Shown piece after piece: positions 8,858 through 18,598 of a stretch of DNA of 64,000 bases. Position numbers and translations under genes: made by a program. Source of the DNA: Vibrio casei (GTDB lineage Bacteria; Pseudomonadota; Gammaproteobacteria; Enterobacterales; Vibrionaceae). Within the stretch, counting starts at the first letter, position 1; each line of letters begins with the position of its first letter. The stretch is from the NCBI RefSeq assembly GCF_002218025.2, contig NZ_AP018680.1, positions 496,001 to 560,000 of the forward strand, read 5' to 3'. The notes under the pieces were generated by a model. That model ran no database searches. It was given only the letters and a program-made list of their open reading frames with translations, and was not told where the DNA came from.

Positions 8858-9493
8858 ATGGCTGTAGCTGCCAATAAACGTTCTGTGATGACTCTATTTT
8901 CAAGTGCTTCAGACATGTATAGCCATCAGGTTCGTATTGTTCTAGCTGAGAAAGGCGTGAGTGTTGAAGTTGAACTTGTCGACGAAGATAACTTGCCTGC
9001 TGAGTTGATCGAACTGAATCCTTACAAGTCTGTTCCAACGTTGATCGATCGTGAGCTTGCTCTTTACAATTCAAATATCATTATGGAATATCTTGATGAG
9101 CGTTTCCCTCATCCACCATTGATGCCAGTATACCCAGTGGCACGTGGTAATAGCCGTTTAATGATGTATCGTATTGAGCGTAATTGGTACTCACAAGCTG
9201 AAAAAATTGTTAAAGGCACAGCTGAAGAAGCTGAAGCTGCACGTAATAAATTACGTAATGATTTACTGACTCTTGCTCCTGTTTTTGCTGAATACGAACA
9301 CTTTATGAGTGAAGAATTCAGCTTAATCGATTGCTATCTAGCGCCTTTATTATGGCGTTTACCTGCGCTTGGTATTGAGTTATCGGGTCCAGGTTCAAAA
9401 GAGTTGAAAATATACATGAGCCGTGTATTTGAACGTGATTCATTCTTAGCTTCTTTGACTGAAGCAGAACGAGAAATGCGATTGGTTCGATAG
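8858..9493 (+). CDS. sspA: Stringent starvation protein A (GST-fold RNA polymerase-associated protein)
   Basis: A protein of 211 residues with an N-terminal thioredoxin-like fold and C-terminal helical domain of the glutathione S-transferase family. SspA binds RNA polymerase and acts in stationary phase and acid or starvation responses. I chose ATG 8858 because GGAGGG at 8845-8850 sits seven bases upstream and the product starts MAVAANKRSVMTLFSS as in the family. An in-frame ATG at 8840 would put this ribosome binding site inside the gene. It is in tandem with sspB. Confidence 0.95.
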   Translation: MAVAANKRSVMTLFSSASDMYSHQVRIVLAEKGVSVEVELVDEDNLPAELIELNPYKSVPTLIDRELALYNSNIIMEYLDERFPHPPLMPVYPVARGNSRLMMYRIERNWYSQAEKIVKGTAEEAEAARNKLRNDLLTLAPVFAEYEHFMSEEFSLIDCYLAPLLWRLPALGIELSGPGSKELKIYMSRVFERDSFLASLTEAEREMRLVR

Positions 9494-9495
9494 CA

Positions 9496-9972
9496 ATGGA
9501 TATGGATAAGATGACACCAAGACGTCCCTATTTGGTACGTGCTTTTTATGAATGGCTAGTCGATAATGAATTGACGCCTCATCTTGTGGTTGAAGCCAAT
9601 TTACCCGGTGTACGTGTTCCGCTTGAGTTTGTACAGGATGGCCAAATTATTTTGAATGTAGCACCTCGTGCGGTTGGTAACTTAGAAATAAGTAACGATA
9701 CCATCATGTTTAATGCTCGTTTTAGTGGTCGTCCACATTCTGTAATCGTTCCTATGTATGCAGTTCAGGCTATTTATGCTCGTGAAAATGGTGCAGGAAC
9801 GATGTTTGAGCCAGAAGATGGCTATGCAGCAGAAATGGAAGCGGGGATAGCGGAAGAACAAGTTTCTTCTTTAACAAGCGTAGGAAAGCAAGAGTCAGAG
9901 ATAGAGACAAATCAAACTATTTCTGATGATACTAAACCTAAAGGTCGTCCTAGTCTTAAGATTGTTAAGTAA
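9496..9972 (+). CDS. sspB: SspB, ClpXP adaptor for ssrA-tagged proteins
   Basis: A 158-residue adaptor that binds ssrA tags and some other substrates and delivers them to ClpXP. The folded N-terminal domain (about residues 5-115) includes TPRRPYLVRAFYEWL and IYARENGAGTMFEPE. It is followed by a flexible acidic linker and the C-terminal ClpX-docking module RPSLKIVK (residues 151-158), equivalent to the E. coli XB peptide. It starts two bases after the sspA stop, consistent with one operon. Confidence 0.96.
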   Translation: MDMDKMTPRRPYLVRAFYEWLVDNELTPHLVVEANLPGVRVPLEFVQDGQIILNVAPRAVGNLEISNDTIMFNARFSGRPHSVIVPMYAVQAIYARENGAGTMFEPEDGYAAEMEAGIAEEQVSSLTSVGKQESEIETNQTISDDTKPKGRPSLKIVK

Positions 9973-9990
9973 CGATTTTTTATCGAATAA

Positions 9991-10018
9991 AAGCAGCACT
10001 AAATGTGCTGCTTTTTTT
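9991..10018 (+). terminator. Terminator of sspAB
   Basis: AAGCAGCAC (9991-9999) and GTGCTGCTT (10005-10013) form a perfect 9-bp stem with a 5-base loop followed by a T-run. Confidence 0.85.
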
Positions 10019-10097
10019 TGTTCTAAAATAACATAATACCTACATCACTTTTTCTTTCTCGACATTCATTTTTTGCTTGATATACTTATGGGTGTTT

Positions 10098-10113
10098 AGA
10101 CGTCTAGATTGCT
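10098..10113 (+). promoter_or_regulatory. Met box pair (MetJ operator) upstream of metA
   Basis: A perfect met box AGACGTCT lies at 10098-10105 and is followed directly by a partial second box, AGATTGCT (5/8). MetJ dimers bind such tandem 8-mers when loaded with S-adenosylmethionine. The site lies 24 bases before the metA ATG. The same 16-base core, TTTAGACGTCTAGATT, occurs upstream of metH. Confidence 0.8.
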
Positions 10114-10128
10114 TATGGAGAGAGTGCA

Positions 10129-11070
10129 ATGCCTATTAAGATTCCCGATCAGCTACCTGCTTCTGATATTCTAAGTCAGGAGAGAATTTTTATTATGTCG
10201 GAAACTAGGGCGACGACTCAGATGATTCGTCCACTCAAAGTTTTGATTCTTAATTTGATGCCTAAAAAAATAGAAACGGAAACTCAGTTTCTTCGTTTAC
10301 TTTCTAATAGCCCTCTACAGGTGGATATTGAGTTATTACGAATAGATGATAGACCTAGTAAAAATACGCCTGAAGAGCATTTAAATAATTTTTATCGTCA
10401 GTTTGATATGGTGAAAAACCGAAACTTTGATGGTTTGATTATTACTGGGGCCCCCCTTGGCTTGGTGCAGTTTGAAGATGTTGCCTATTGGGAGCATCTT
10501 CAAACGATCATGGAATGGGCAAAAAATCATGTAACCTCAACACTTTATGTTTGTTGGGCGGCACAAGCAGGTTTAAAGTTACTTTATGACTTACCTAAAC
10601 GTACACGCAAAGAAAAGTTATCTGGTGTATATCATCATAACGTCACTAGTGAATTTCACCCAGTGGTGAGAGGATTTGATGACAGTTTCCTCGCCCCGCA
10701 TTCTAGGTATGCAGATTTTACAGCTGAGTATCTTACTGAACATACGGATTTGGATATTCTGGCCACGTCATCAGATGCGGGGGTATATTTGGCGAGTACA
10801 AAGGATAAGCGTAATGTTTTTGTCACTGGGCACCCTGAATATGACGCACATACTTTACATAATGAATATGCAAGAGATCTTGCAGAGGGAATGGACCCAC
10901 CGATCCCAGTGAATTATTATCCAAATGATAATCCAGACAACTCGCCAATTGCTAGTTGGAGAAGTCACGGGCATTTGTTATTTGCGAATTGGTTGAATTA
11001 TTGTGTTTATCAACAAACGCCATATGATTTGGAACATTTTTCAGTCGATAATTTTACGAAAGATAACTAG
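10129..11070 (+). CDS. metA: Homoserine O-succinyltransferase family (MetA)
   Basis: The first committed step of methionine synthesis, acylation of homoserine. At 313 residues it matches the MetA family of class-I glutamine-amidotransferase-like fold. The catalytic residues align with those of E. coli by position: Cys142 (VCWAAQAG), His235 and Glu237 (TGHPEYD). Sequence alone does not settle succinyl- versus acetyl-CoA preference, but Glu111 of acetyl-specific enzymes is Gly here (TGAPLGL), favouring succinyl-CoA. The upstream met box predicts repression by MetJ. Confidence 0.96.
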   Translation: MPIKIPDQLPASDILSQERIFIMSETRATTQMIRPLKVLILNLMPKKIETETQFLRLLSNSPLQVDIELLRIDDRPSKNTPEEHLNNFYRQFDMVKNRNFDGLIITGAPLGLVQFEDVAYWEHLQTIMEWAKNHVTSTLYVCWAAQAGLKLLYDLPKRTRKEKLSGVYHHNVTSEFHPVVRGFDDSFLAPHSRYADFTAEYLTEHTDLDILATSSDAGVYLASTKDKRNVFVTGHPEYDAHTLHNEYARDLAEGMDPPIPVNYYPNDNPDNSPIASWRSHGHLLFANWLNYCVYQQTPYDLEHFSVDNFTKDN

Positions 11071-11103
11071 CCTAATCTTGTTATCCTGATAATAGTTTCT
11101 ATC

Positions 11104-11132
11104 AAAAAAGCAGCGAAATTCGCTGCTTTTTT
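11104..11132. terminator. Bidirectional terminator between metA and the antiporter gene
   Basis: AAAAAAGCAGCG and CGCTGCTTTTTT form a stem around AAATT, with A-runs on one side and T-runs on the other. It can therefore serve both converging genes. Confidence 0.8.
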
Positions 11133-11154
11133 GAATTTTAAATTTATGTATATT

Positions 11155-12495
11155 TTACGAGTTTTTATTGGATAAATCTTCAGTCTTTTCAACCTGCGAT
11201 CGCAATACTTCCGCATCTTCCATTTGTTTTTGGAGTACTTTGGCTTTATTAATCATCGGGGTGATGGTCGAACCTTGGATTAAAATAGAGAATACAACCA
11301 CGGCATAGGTCATGACCATGATGATTTCTTTTACATCAATTTGAGCAGCTGTCACAAAGTACTTTCCACTCGGTATTGATAGCGCCATAGCAAGTGCTAA
11401 ACCACCACGTAATCCACCCCAAGTTAAAATTTTAACTGAGCACTTATTGTAGGTACGGAAGCGTTTGAAGCCTAAGTATGGGATCCAAACACTTAAGAAA
11501 CGAGCAAGTAAAACCAGAGGCACTGCGACAGCCATCATGATTAGATCTTCGGAATGAAATTCAAATAACAGCATGGTCATACCAATAAGTAAGAATAAGA
11601 TTCCATTTAAAAATTCATCAATGAGCTCCCAGAAATGATCCATATGTTCAGTACTCTCTTTTGAGAAACCGACATAGCGAGTCCAGTTGCCTATCATGAT
11701 ACTGGAGACAACCATTGCAAGAGGCCCTGAAACTTCGAGTACTTCAGCAAAAGCATAACCGGCGGTTGGAACACAGATCATTAATAGTAATTCCATTGAG
11801 TGATCATTGGTTGCACTGATTAGGTAGTGGAAAAGGAGCCCTAATACGAAACCATAAGCGATACCACCGATGGCTTCTTGTAAGAATAATGAAAGTACAC
11901 TACCAAATGTTGGGGCATGCCCACCAAAAGCAACGGCGAAAATGGTGACAAAAATAACCAAACCAATACCATCATTAAATAAGGACTCTCCTTCTATTTG
12001 AGTGGAAATTCGCTGAGGCGCTTTGAGCTTTTTAACAATAGCGAGGACAGCTATGGGGTCGGTAGGAGAAATGAGTGCACCAAATAATAAACAGTAAATT
12101 AAATCTATATGGATATTAATTAGGTTACATATAGCATACAGGCTAAAACCGATAAAGAAGGTTGAAAATAATGTGCCGCCTAAAGCAAGAATAGTGATTT
12201 CCCATTTCTGATCGGCAAAATGAGGTAACTTTATTCCGAGGCCTCCTGCAAATAATAAGAACCCTAAAATGCCGTTAAGTAAGAAGCTTTCAAAGTTAAT
12301 TTCTGCCATGGTTTTGGCGGCAATATCAACCAGGTTGAACCAGCCACTATGGCCTGCAATTAAAATAAGTAAAGAAAGCATCATCGCACCGGCAGTGATG
12401 GCAATGGTGGTTTGCAAGCGGCCGAATTTACTGTTAATCAATGCTATCACCATCGCGGCAAACGATAGGAAGCAAAGCGTATTATAGACTGACAT
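11155..12495 (-). CDS. nhaP: CPA1-family Na+(K+)/H+ antiporter, NhaP type
   Basis: A 446-residue membrane protein with about 12 transmembrane helices. The central ISPTDPIAVLAIVKK and GESLFNDGIGLVIF segments contain the Thr-Asp and Asn-Asp residues diagnostic of the cation-binding site of CPA1 antiporters. A hydrophilic C-terminal tail of about 35 residues is charged. It exchanges cytoplasmic Na+ or K+ for protons, in line with a marine or brackish habitat. Vibrios carry several NhaP paralogues and I cannot say which one this is. It stands alone between metA and metH. Confidence 0.85.
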   Translation of the reverse strand: MSVYNTLCFLSFAAMVIALINSKFGRLQTTIAITAGAMMLSLLILIAGHSGWFNLVDIAAKTMAEINFESFLLNGILGFLLFAGGLGIKLPHFADQKWEITILALGGTLFSTFFIGFSLYAICNLINIHIDLIYCLLFGALISPTDPIAVLAIVKKLKAPQRISTQIEGESLFNDGIGLVIFVTIFAVAFGGHAPTFGSVLSLFLQEAIGGIAYGFVLGLLFHYLISATNDHSMELLLMICVPTAGYAFAEVLEVSGPLAMVVSSIMIGNWTRYVGFSKESTEHMDHFWELIDEFLNGILFLLIGMTMLLFEFHSEDLIMMAVAVPLVLLARFLSVWIPYLGFKRFRTYNKCSVKILTWGGLRGGLALAMALSIPSGKYFVTAAQIDVKEIIMVMTYAVVVFSILIQGSTITPMINKAKVLQKQMEDAEVLRSQVEKTEDLSNKNS

Positions 12496-12726
12496 AATTG
12501 AACCTTGGCTGATGTAACAAATTGTAATTCCGCAATTTTCATGCTCATTTCAATAAAGATCAACTCTTTTTAAAGAATATAGCCTGTTTATTTTTTATCT
12601 GCGAAGCCGGTCGAGAAGAATTGGAGTTAATGATCTTTGATTAAGCTCTTGATACCTGACAGAGAATGGCAAGCAAATACTACTGGTGGTATGGCGTATC
12701 TTGTCAAGAGAACTAAAACTTATTTT

Positions 12727-12742
12727 AGACGTCTAGATTTCT
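12727..12742 (+). promoter_or_regulatory. Met box pair (MetJ operator) upstream of metH
   Basis: AGACGTCT (12727-12734, perfect) is followed directly by AGATTTCT (6/8) at 12735-12742, 40 bases before the metH start. Its arrangement and core are shared with the metA operator. The rest of the 12496-12782 gap shows no recognisable cobalamin riboswitch. Confidence 0.78.
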
Positions 12743-12782
12743 ATGATAGGATGGCATAAACAGTATCGAAAGAGGTTGTATC

Positions 12783-15700
12783 GTGACAGGAAGCACTTTT
12801 AATCAAGACACTACTTTGAATGTTCAAAGTCAATCGGCACAAGATATTAAAGCATTACTGAAAGAACGCATCTTATTAATTGATGGTGGTATGGGTACCA
12901 TGATTCAATCTTATAAGTTGGAAGAAGCGGATTATCGCGGTGAACGTTTTGCTGAATGGCACAGTGATCTTAAAGGTAATAACGATTTATTAGTCCTCAC
13001 ACAACCTCAACTGATTAAAAATATCCACTCTGATTATTTGGCCGCTGGTGCCGATATTCTTGAAACCAATACATTCAATGCTACGACTATCGCGATGGCT
13101 GATTACGATATGGAAGGCTTGAGTGCTGAAATTAACTTTGCTGCTGCTAAGCTGGCAAGAGAAGCGGCCGATGAGTGGACAAAAAAAACGCCTCACAAAC
13201 CACGTTTTGTTGCTGGTGTATTAGGGCCAACTAACCGTACCTGCTCGATTTCTCCTGATGTTAACGATCCCGGTTATCGCAATGTAAGTTTTGATGAGCT
13301 AGTGACAGCGTATTCTGAATCAACGCGATCTTTAATTTCTGGTGGCGCGGATCTCATCATGATTGAAACGATCTTTGATACCTTAAATGCTAAGGCCTGT
13401 GCATTTGCTGTATTAAGTGTTTTCGATGAGCTAGGTTATAAATTACCGGTCATGATTTCAGGTACGATTACCGATGCTTCTGGGCGCACGCTTTCAGGCC
13501 AAACAACGGAAGCTTTTTATAATGCTTTACGCCACATTGAACCTATTTCATTTGGTTTAAACTGTGCCCTTGGCCCGAATGAACTACGTCAATATGTTGA
13601 AGAGTTATCTAGAATATCAGAATCTTATGTCTCTGCTCATCCAAACGCGGGTTTACCGAATGCTTTCGGTGAATATGATCTTGAACCTCGTGAAATGGCA
13701 AAACATATTCAAGAGTGGGCTGAAAGTGGCTTTTTAAATTTAGTCGGTGGGTGTTGTGGTACAACTCCTGAGCATATTCGCCAAATGGCTCGAGTGGTTG
13801 AAGGGGTTAAGCCACGCGCTTTACCTGATATTCCTAAAGCATGTCGATTGTCAGGATTAGAGCCTTTGACGATAGATAAAGATTCACTCTTTGTTAACGT
13901 TGGTGAGCGTACTAACGTAACGGGTTCCGCTAAGTTCAAACGTCTGATTGTTGAAGAGCAATATGATGAAGCGCTTGATGTGGCTCGTGAACAAGTGGCC
14001 AATGGCGCACAAATCATCGATATCAATATGGATGAAGGGATGTTAGATGCAGAAGCCTGCATGGTTCGCTTTTTGAATCTTTGTGCGTCTGAGCCTGAAA
14101 TTTCCAAAGTACCGATTATGGTCGATTCTTCTAAATGGGAAGTCATCGAATCAGGCTTAAAATGTGTTCAAGGTAAGGGGATCGTTAACTCGATTTCGAT
14201 GAAAGAAGGCGTCGAAAAATTTATTGAACAAGCCAAATTGGTTCGTCGTTATGGTGCGGCAATTATTGTCATGGCATTTGATGAGGTTGGTCAGGCGGAC
14301 ACTCGTGAACGTAAGACAGAAATTTGTACAGAAGCTTACCGTATCTTAGTTGATGAAGTGGGATTCCCGCCTGAAGATATCATTTTTGACCCGAATATTT
14401 TTGCTATTGCGACGGGGATTGATGAACATAATAACTATGCGGTGGATTTTATTGAAGCCGTTAGTGACATTAAACGCGATCTCCCTTACGCGATGATTTC
14501 TGGTGGTGTCTCTAACGTTTCTTTCTCATTTCGTGGCAATAACTACGTACGTGAAGCAATCCATGCCGTCTTCCTATACCACTGTTTCAAACGCGGTATG
14601 GATATGGGGATTGTGAATGCTGGACAGCTTGAAATTTACGATAACGTTCCAGATAAACTGCGTGAAGCGGTTGAAGATGTAGTATTAAACCGCCGTGATG
14701 ATGGCACTGAACGTTTATTGGAGATCGCCGAAGAATATCGCTCAAATGGGGTCGGTAAAGTCGAAGATCCTAATGCCTTAGTATGGCGTACATGGGAAGT
14801 TGAAAAGCGTATTGAGCACGCCTTAGTCAAAGGTATTACCGAATTTATTATTGAAGATACTGAAGCGGCGCGTTTGAAGTTGGATAAACCGATTGATGTC
14901 ATTGAAGGCCCATTAATGGATGGCATGAACGTTGTGGGGGATTTATTTGGTGAAGGGAAAATGTTCCTTCCTCAAGTGGTGAAATCTGCGCGGGTTATGA
15001 AACAAGCGGTGGCTTACCTTGAACCCTTTATCAATGCTTTAAAAGATGAAGGTCAAAGAAGTAATGGCAAGATTTTATTAGCGACCGTAAAAGGTGATGT
15101 TCATGATATAGGGAAAAATATTGTCGGTGTGGTTCTGCAATGTAATAACTATGAGATCATCGATTTAGGTGTGATGGTTCCAACTGAAAAAATCCTTAAA
15201 GTGGCGAAGGAAGAGAACGTTGATATTATTGGCTTATCTGGCCTTATTACTCCATCTCTTGATGAAATGGTGCACGTTGCAAAAGAAATGGAGCGCCAAG
15301 GATTCGATTTGCCATTATTGATTGGTGGTGCAACAACGTCCAAAGCCCACACAGCGGTTAAAATTGAACAAAACTACCACAAGCCAGTTGTGTATGTGAA
15401 TAATGCATCACGTGCCGTGGGCGTTTGTTCTGCACTATTATCTGATACTTTACTTCCTGCATTTGTCGAAAAATTAAATTTAGATTACGAGCGGACCCGT
15501 GATCAACATGCCCGTAAGCGTCCAAGAACCAAGCCTGTCACTATTGAGCAAGCTCGTGCGAATAAAGTCGCAATTGATTGGCAGAATTACACGCCACCAG
15601 CCCCCGTAAAACTTGGAGTGCAAGTTTTTGAAAATATTGATGTTTCAATGTTGCGTAATTATATCGACTGGACGCCTTTTTTCTTAACTTGGGGATTGAT

Positions 15701-16502
15701 GGGCAAATACCCTTCTATTTTTGAACATGAAGAAGTCGGTGAAGAAGCAAAACGTATTTTTGATGATGCGATTGCTTTGCTAGAAAAGGTCGAGCAAGAC
15801 GGCATTTTAAAAGCTAGTGGTATGTGTGGTTTATTTCCTGCCAATAGTGTCGGTGATGACATTGAAGTGTATGCCGATGAATCGCGTTCCGAGGTCATCA
15901 AAGTGCTACATAACTTACGCCAACAAACCGAAAAACCAAAAGGGCCGAATTATTGTCTATCAGATTATATTGCTCCGAAAGACAGCGGAAAGGCGGATTG
16001 GATTGGTGGTTTTGCTGTAACTGGTGGGATTGGTGAGCGTGATTTGGCTGATGCCTATAAAGCGGCTGGTGATGATTATAATGCGATTATGATCCAAGCG
16101 GTGGCTGATCGCTTAGCAGAAGCCTTTGCCGAGTATATGCACGAAAAAGTTCGTAAAGAAATTTGGGGTTATGCGGCAGATGAAAATTTGACTAACAATG
16201 ATCTTATTCGTGAAAAATATCAAGGTACACGCCCCGCTCCTGGCTACCCAGCTTGTCCTGAGCATACTGAAAAAGGCAGCTTATGGGGGCTTCTAAAAGT
16301 TGAAGAAACCATAGGAATGTCTCTAACCACTAGTTACGCAATGTGGCCAGGAGCATCGGTTTCTGGCTGGTATTTTTCTCATCCCGATTCTAAGTATTTT
16401 GCGATTGCTCAGATCCAACAAGATCAAGCTGAAGAATATGCGCAGCGTAAAGGTTGGGATGAGGCGGAAATGGAAAAATGGTTAGGGCCTAATTTGAGTT
16501 GA
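12783..16502 (+). CDS. metH: Cobalamin-dependent methionine synthase
   Basis: Transfers a methyl group from 5-methyltetrahydrofolate to homocysteine via methylcobalamin. The 1239 residues cover all four modules. These are a homocysteine domain with zinc ligands near Cys260 (GLNCALGP) and Cys324-325 (GGCCGTT), a pterin domain (about 365-640), a cobalamin domain with the axial His774 in DVHDIGKN, and a C-terminal AdoMet reactivation domain with [12 protein letters not shown]. The frame opens with GTG at 12783, preceded by GAGG; the N-terminus is about ten residues longer than in E. coli. The met box upstream implies MetJ control. Confidence 0.97.
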   Translation: MTGSTFNQDTTLNVQSQSAQDIKALLKERILLIDGGMGTMIQSYKLEEADYRGERFAEWHSDLKGNNDLLVLTQPQLIKNIHSDYLAAGADILETNTFNATTIAMADYDMEGLSAEINFAAAKLAREAADEWTKKTPHKPRFVAGVLGPTNRTCSISPDVNDPGYRNVSFDELVTAYSESTRSLISGGADLIMIETIFDTLNAKACAFAVLSVFDELGYKLPVMISGTITDASGRTLSGQTTEAFYNALRHIEPISFGLNCALGPNELRQYVEELSRISESYVSAHPNAGLPNAFGEYDLEPREMAKHIQEWAESGFLNLVGGCCGTTPEHIRQMARVVEGVKPRALPDIPKACRLSGLEPLTIDKDSLFVNVGERTNVTGSAKFKRLIVEEQYDEALDVAREQVANGAQIIDINMDEGMLDAEACMVRFLNLCASEPEISKVPIMVDSSKWEVIESGLKCVQGKGIVNSISMKEGVEKFIEQAKLVRRYGAAIIVMAFDEVGQADTRERKTEICTEAYRILVDEVGFPPEDIIFDPNIFAIATGIDEHNNYAVDFIEAVSDIKRDLPYAMISGGVSNVSFSFRGNNYVREAIHAVFLYHCFKRGMDMGIVNAGQLEIYDNVPDKLREAVEDVVLNRRDDGTERLLEIAEEYRSNGVGKVEDPNALVWRTWEVEKRIEHALVKGITEFIIEDTEAARLKLDKPIDVIEGPLMDGMNVVGDLFGEGKMFLPQVVKSARVMKQAVAYLEPFINALKDEGQRSNGKILLATVKGDVHDIGKNIVGVVLQCNNYEIIDLGVMVPTEKILKVAKEENVDIIGLSGLITPSLDEMVHVAKEMERQGFDLPLLIGGATTSKAHTAVKIEQNYHKPVVYVNNASRAVGVCSALLSDTLLPAFVEKLNLDYERTRDQHARKRPRTKPVTIEQARANKVAIDWQNYTPPAPVKLGVQVFENIDVSMLRNYIDWTPFFLTWGLMGKYPSIFEHEEVGEEAKRIFDDAIALLEKVEQDGILKASGMCGLFPANSVGDDIEVYADESRSEVIKVLHNLRQQTEKPKGPNYCLSDYIAPKDSGKADWIGGFAVTGGIGERDLADAYKAAGDDYNAIMIQAVADRLAEAFAEYMHEKVRKEIWGYAADENLTNNDLIREKYQGTRPAPGYPACPEHTEKGSLWGLLKVEETIGMSLTTSYAMWPGASVSGWYFSHPDSKYFAIAQIQQDQAEEYAQRKGWDEAEMEKWLGPNLS

Positions 16503-16565
16503 TGAGCAACTCTCGAGTGTTTTAACGAGCTAATATAGCGCGTAATGAAGATAAGCGGCAGTGAA

Positions 16566-16603
16566 AAAAAGCGGTACCAGATTGTATTCTGGTACCGCTT
16601 TTT
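16566..16603. terminator. Bidirectional terminator between metH and lysC
   Basis: A near-perfect stem, AAAAAGCGGTACCAGA (16566-16581) with TCTGGTACCGCTTTTT (16588-16603), with A-runs and T-runs on both sides, serves the two converging genes. Confidence 0.88.
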
Positions 16604-16630
16604 CAGTTTTGAATATCACTTATATAGCAT

Positions 16631-17989
16631 CTAGGCCGATTGTTCGAATAATTCTTGATGCAGCACTTGAATAGCGCGCTTTGCTTCATTGCAATCCACT
16701 AAGAAGCAAAGATTGTGCGGGCTTGCACCATAGCAAATCATACGTAAATTAAAGTCTTCTAATGCACTGAATACTTGCTTAGCATAGCCTTTTTTGGCAC
16801 TCATTTTATTACCAATAAGTGCCACTAAGCTAAGGTTATGTTCAACTTCAACAATGCACAGTTCTTCTAGCTCAGTACGAGCATCGATAGGAAGTTCAGG
16901 AGCTTGTCCGGAAGTGTTGGTTTGATCAAGCGTTAAAGACACACTGACTTCAGATGTTGTAATCAAATCGACGGAAATTTGATGTTTCGCTAAAATAGCA
17001 AAGACTTGAGCTAAAAATCCATACGTTTGGAACATATCAGGGCTACGAAGCGTGACCATTGTTTGATTTCCACGTAGTGCTAAAGCACGGTAAAGTGGTG
17101 CACTTTCGACTTGTTTTCTTATCCATGTACCACCTTGATTGGGGGATTTCGACGAGCCTACAAAAACTGGGATTTTATGTCGGAGAGCGGGGAGCAAGGT
17201 TGATGGGTGTAAGATCTTTGCGCCAAAATTGGCCATTTCAGACGCTTCACTAAAGCTAATTTCGGGAATAGGCGTGGCTTTAGGCGCAATACGAGGATCG
17301 GTGGTATAAATCCCAGGAACATCCGTCCAAATCTCTAAACCAGAAGCTTTTACCGCTTCAGCGATAAGTGCTGCGCTATAATCGCTTCCTCCTCGCCCCA
17401 GTGTTGTCGTATTACCGTCGTTATCACTACCAATAAAACCTTGGGTGATCACGACATTTTCTTGGCATAGTGGTACTAATTTTTGTTGGGCTAATTCGGA
17501 TATTTTATCAACGATAGGCTCGGCTTTACCGAAATCTGCGCTGGTACGAAGAATTTCTCTAATATCAAAGCGAACCGCTGGAATGCCTCGTTCAATCATG
17601 AGTTGGGTTAAAATGTGAGTCGACATTAGCTCACCACACGCAACAATGTGGTCGGTGAGTTTATCACTTGATTGAAATGAAGCGGCTTCAGCCATACTAG
17701 ATAGCGTATTTAAGATATTATCGACAGCTTGTTTGGTTTTCTTTTGTTCAGAGAACTGTTCAATGATGGCGTAATGAATCGTACGTAAATCATCGAGAAT
17801 GGCTTCACGATCCTTTGGGTTTTGTATACCAAGCGCAAGTTCAACCAAAAGATTAGTCACCCCCGAGCAAGCACTGCTTACGACGAGTTTTGTTGAAGCG
17901 TTATTTTCAATGATGGAGGCACAACGACTCATGGCGTCAAAATTTGCCACGCTGGTTCCACCAAACTTTGCTACATTAAATGCGCTCAC
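16631..17989 (-). CDS. lysC: Lysine-sensitive aspartate kinase (LysC, aspartokinase III type)
   Basis: Phosphorylates aspartate in the first step towards lysine, threonine and methionine. The kinase domain begins FNVAKFGGTSVANF and contains GRGGSDYSAALIAEA; two ACT domains follow from about residue 305. It is monofunctional (no homoserine dehydrogenase domain) and close to E. coli LysC in length. I prefer GTG at 17989 (452 residues): GGGAGA lies seven bases before it, whereas an in-frame ATG at 18004 has no ribosome binding site and overlaps that GGGAGA. A lysine riboswitch precedes it. Confidence 0.94.
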   Translation of the reverse strand: MSAFNVAKFGGTSVANFDAMSRCASIIENNASTKLVVSSACSGVTNLLVELALGIQNPKDREAILDDLRTIHYAIIEQFSEQKKTKQAVDNILNTLSSMAEAASFQSSDKLTDHIVACGELMSTHILTQLMIERGIPAVRFDIREILRTSADFGKAEPIVDKISELAQQKLVPLCQENVVITQGFIGSDNDGNTTTLGRGGSDYSAALIAEAVKASGLEIWTDVPGIYTTDPRIAPKATPIPEISFSEASEMANFGAKILHPSTLLPALRHKIPVFVGSSKSPNQGGTWIRKQVESAPLYRALALRGNQTMVTLRSPDMFQTYGFLAQVFAILAKHQISVDLITTSEVSVSLTLDQTNTSGQAPELPIDARTELEELCIVEVEHNLSLVALIGNKMSAKKGYAKQVFSALEDFNLRMICYGASPHNLCFLVDCNEAKRAIQVLHQELFEQSA

Positions 17990-18125
17990 GGCACAGTCTC
18001 CCATAATACTTTCATATAATGTCTATCAAGAGATAAACAAAAAAACGTCCAATGTTGAAGAGAGATTTCTTAGAGCAGGGAAATACATGAAGGTCACCAC
18101 TGAATAGTGTAACCATGTAAACCTT

Positions 18126-18316
18126 AGAAGCCCTTCATCAAGATTAATATTGATGACAGTTGCTAGGATTCAACCTAATACCAACGAAATCCATTGATAT
18201 AACAACCGGTGTGATAAATTCCCGAAGATTTATCCACCTCGGCGTAACTCCCCCTGAATGATTCGTTTTGGATTAAGGGATCCACGAATGATCTGCCTGG
18301 GTTACGCTCCTCTTCT
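18126..18316 (-). promoter_or_regulatory. Lysine riboswitch (L box) in the lysC leader
   Basis: Read on the minus strand, the leader shows the conserved L-box segments in order. These are AGAGGAGCG near 18308-18316, AGGGGGAGTTACGCCGAGGTGG, a CACCGG partner, then CTGTCATCAA...TTGATGAAGGGCTTCT closing on the first strand. These match the multi-helix lysine aptamer known upstream of lysC in Bacillus and gammaproteobacteria. Between aptamer and gene an imperfect hairpin (18085-18118) could be part of the expression platform. Its CCTTC can also pair with GAAGG of the aptamer's closing strand, giving a plausible switch. I could not fold it. Confidence 0.85.
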
Positions 18317-18598
18317 GTGAAGTGATGATTGATCTATACTGTTGCATCATTGACGAACAGGGCATTGAAAAAACCAACACTCTGGTCACATTGAACGTTT
18401 TTGTTCTTGAAAAGTCAATAACACTTCGTATTACAGTTAATAACTTTTTATATTGGTTTTTATTTTAAGGCGTACTTCTGATTTTATGCTTTTAGGTGAG
18501 GGACTTCACAGCTTTGATTCTTGACTTACGGGTTAATTGTTGAAGCTCGTCAATTTAATTTAAGGTATAGATATAATTATTCATCATTAAGGATTGAT
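18317..18598. other. Divergent promoter region between lysC leader and the aminotransferase gene
   Basis: About 280 bases without a gene. It should carry the lysC promoter (minus) and the aminotransferase promoter (plus). A TTG-initiated extension of the downstream frame (from 18521) lacks support. No clear operator or repeat was seen. Confidence 0.4.

Noticed and set aside
12496..12782. Possible cobalamin riboswitch upstream of metH
   Set aside because: No B12-box-like sequence or matching helices were seen; the met box is sufficient explanation for regulation.
18521..18598. N-terminal extension of the aminotransferase from a TTG start
   Set aside because: The extension is unlike the family, whose members begin close to the MGPGP segment, and ATG 18599 has an AAGGA site.
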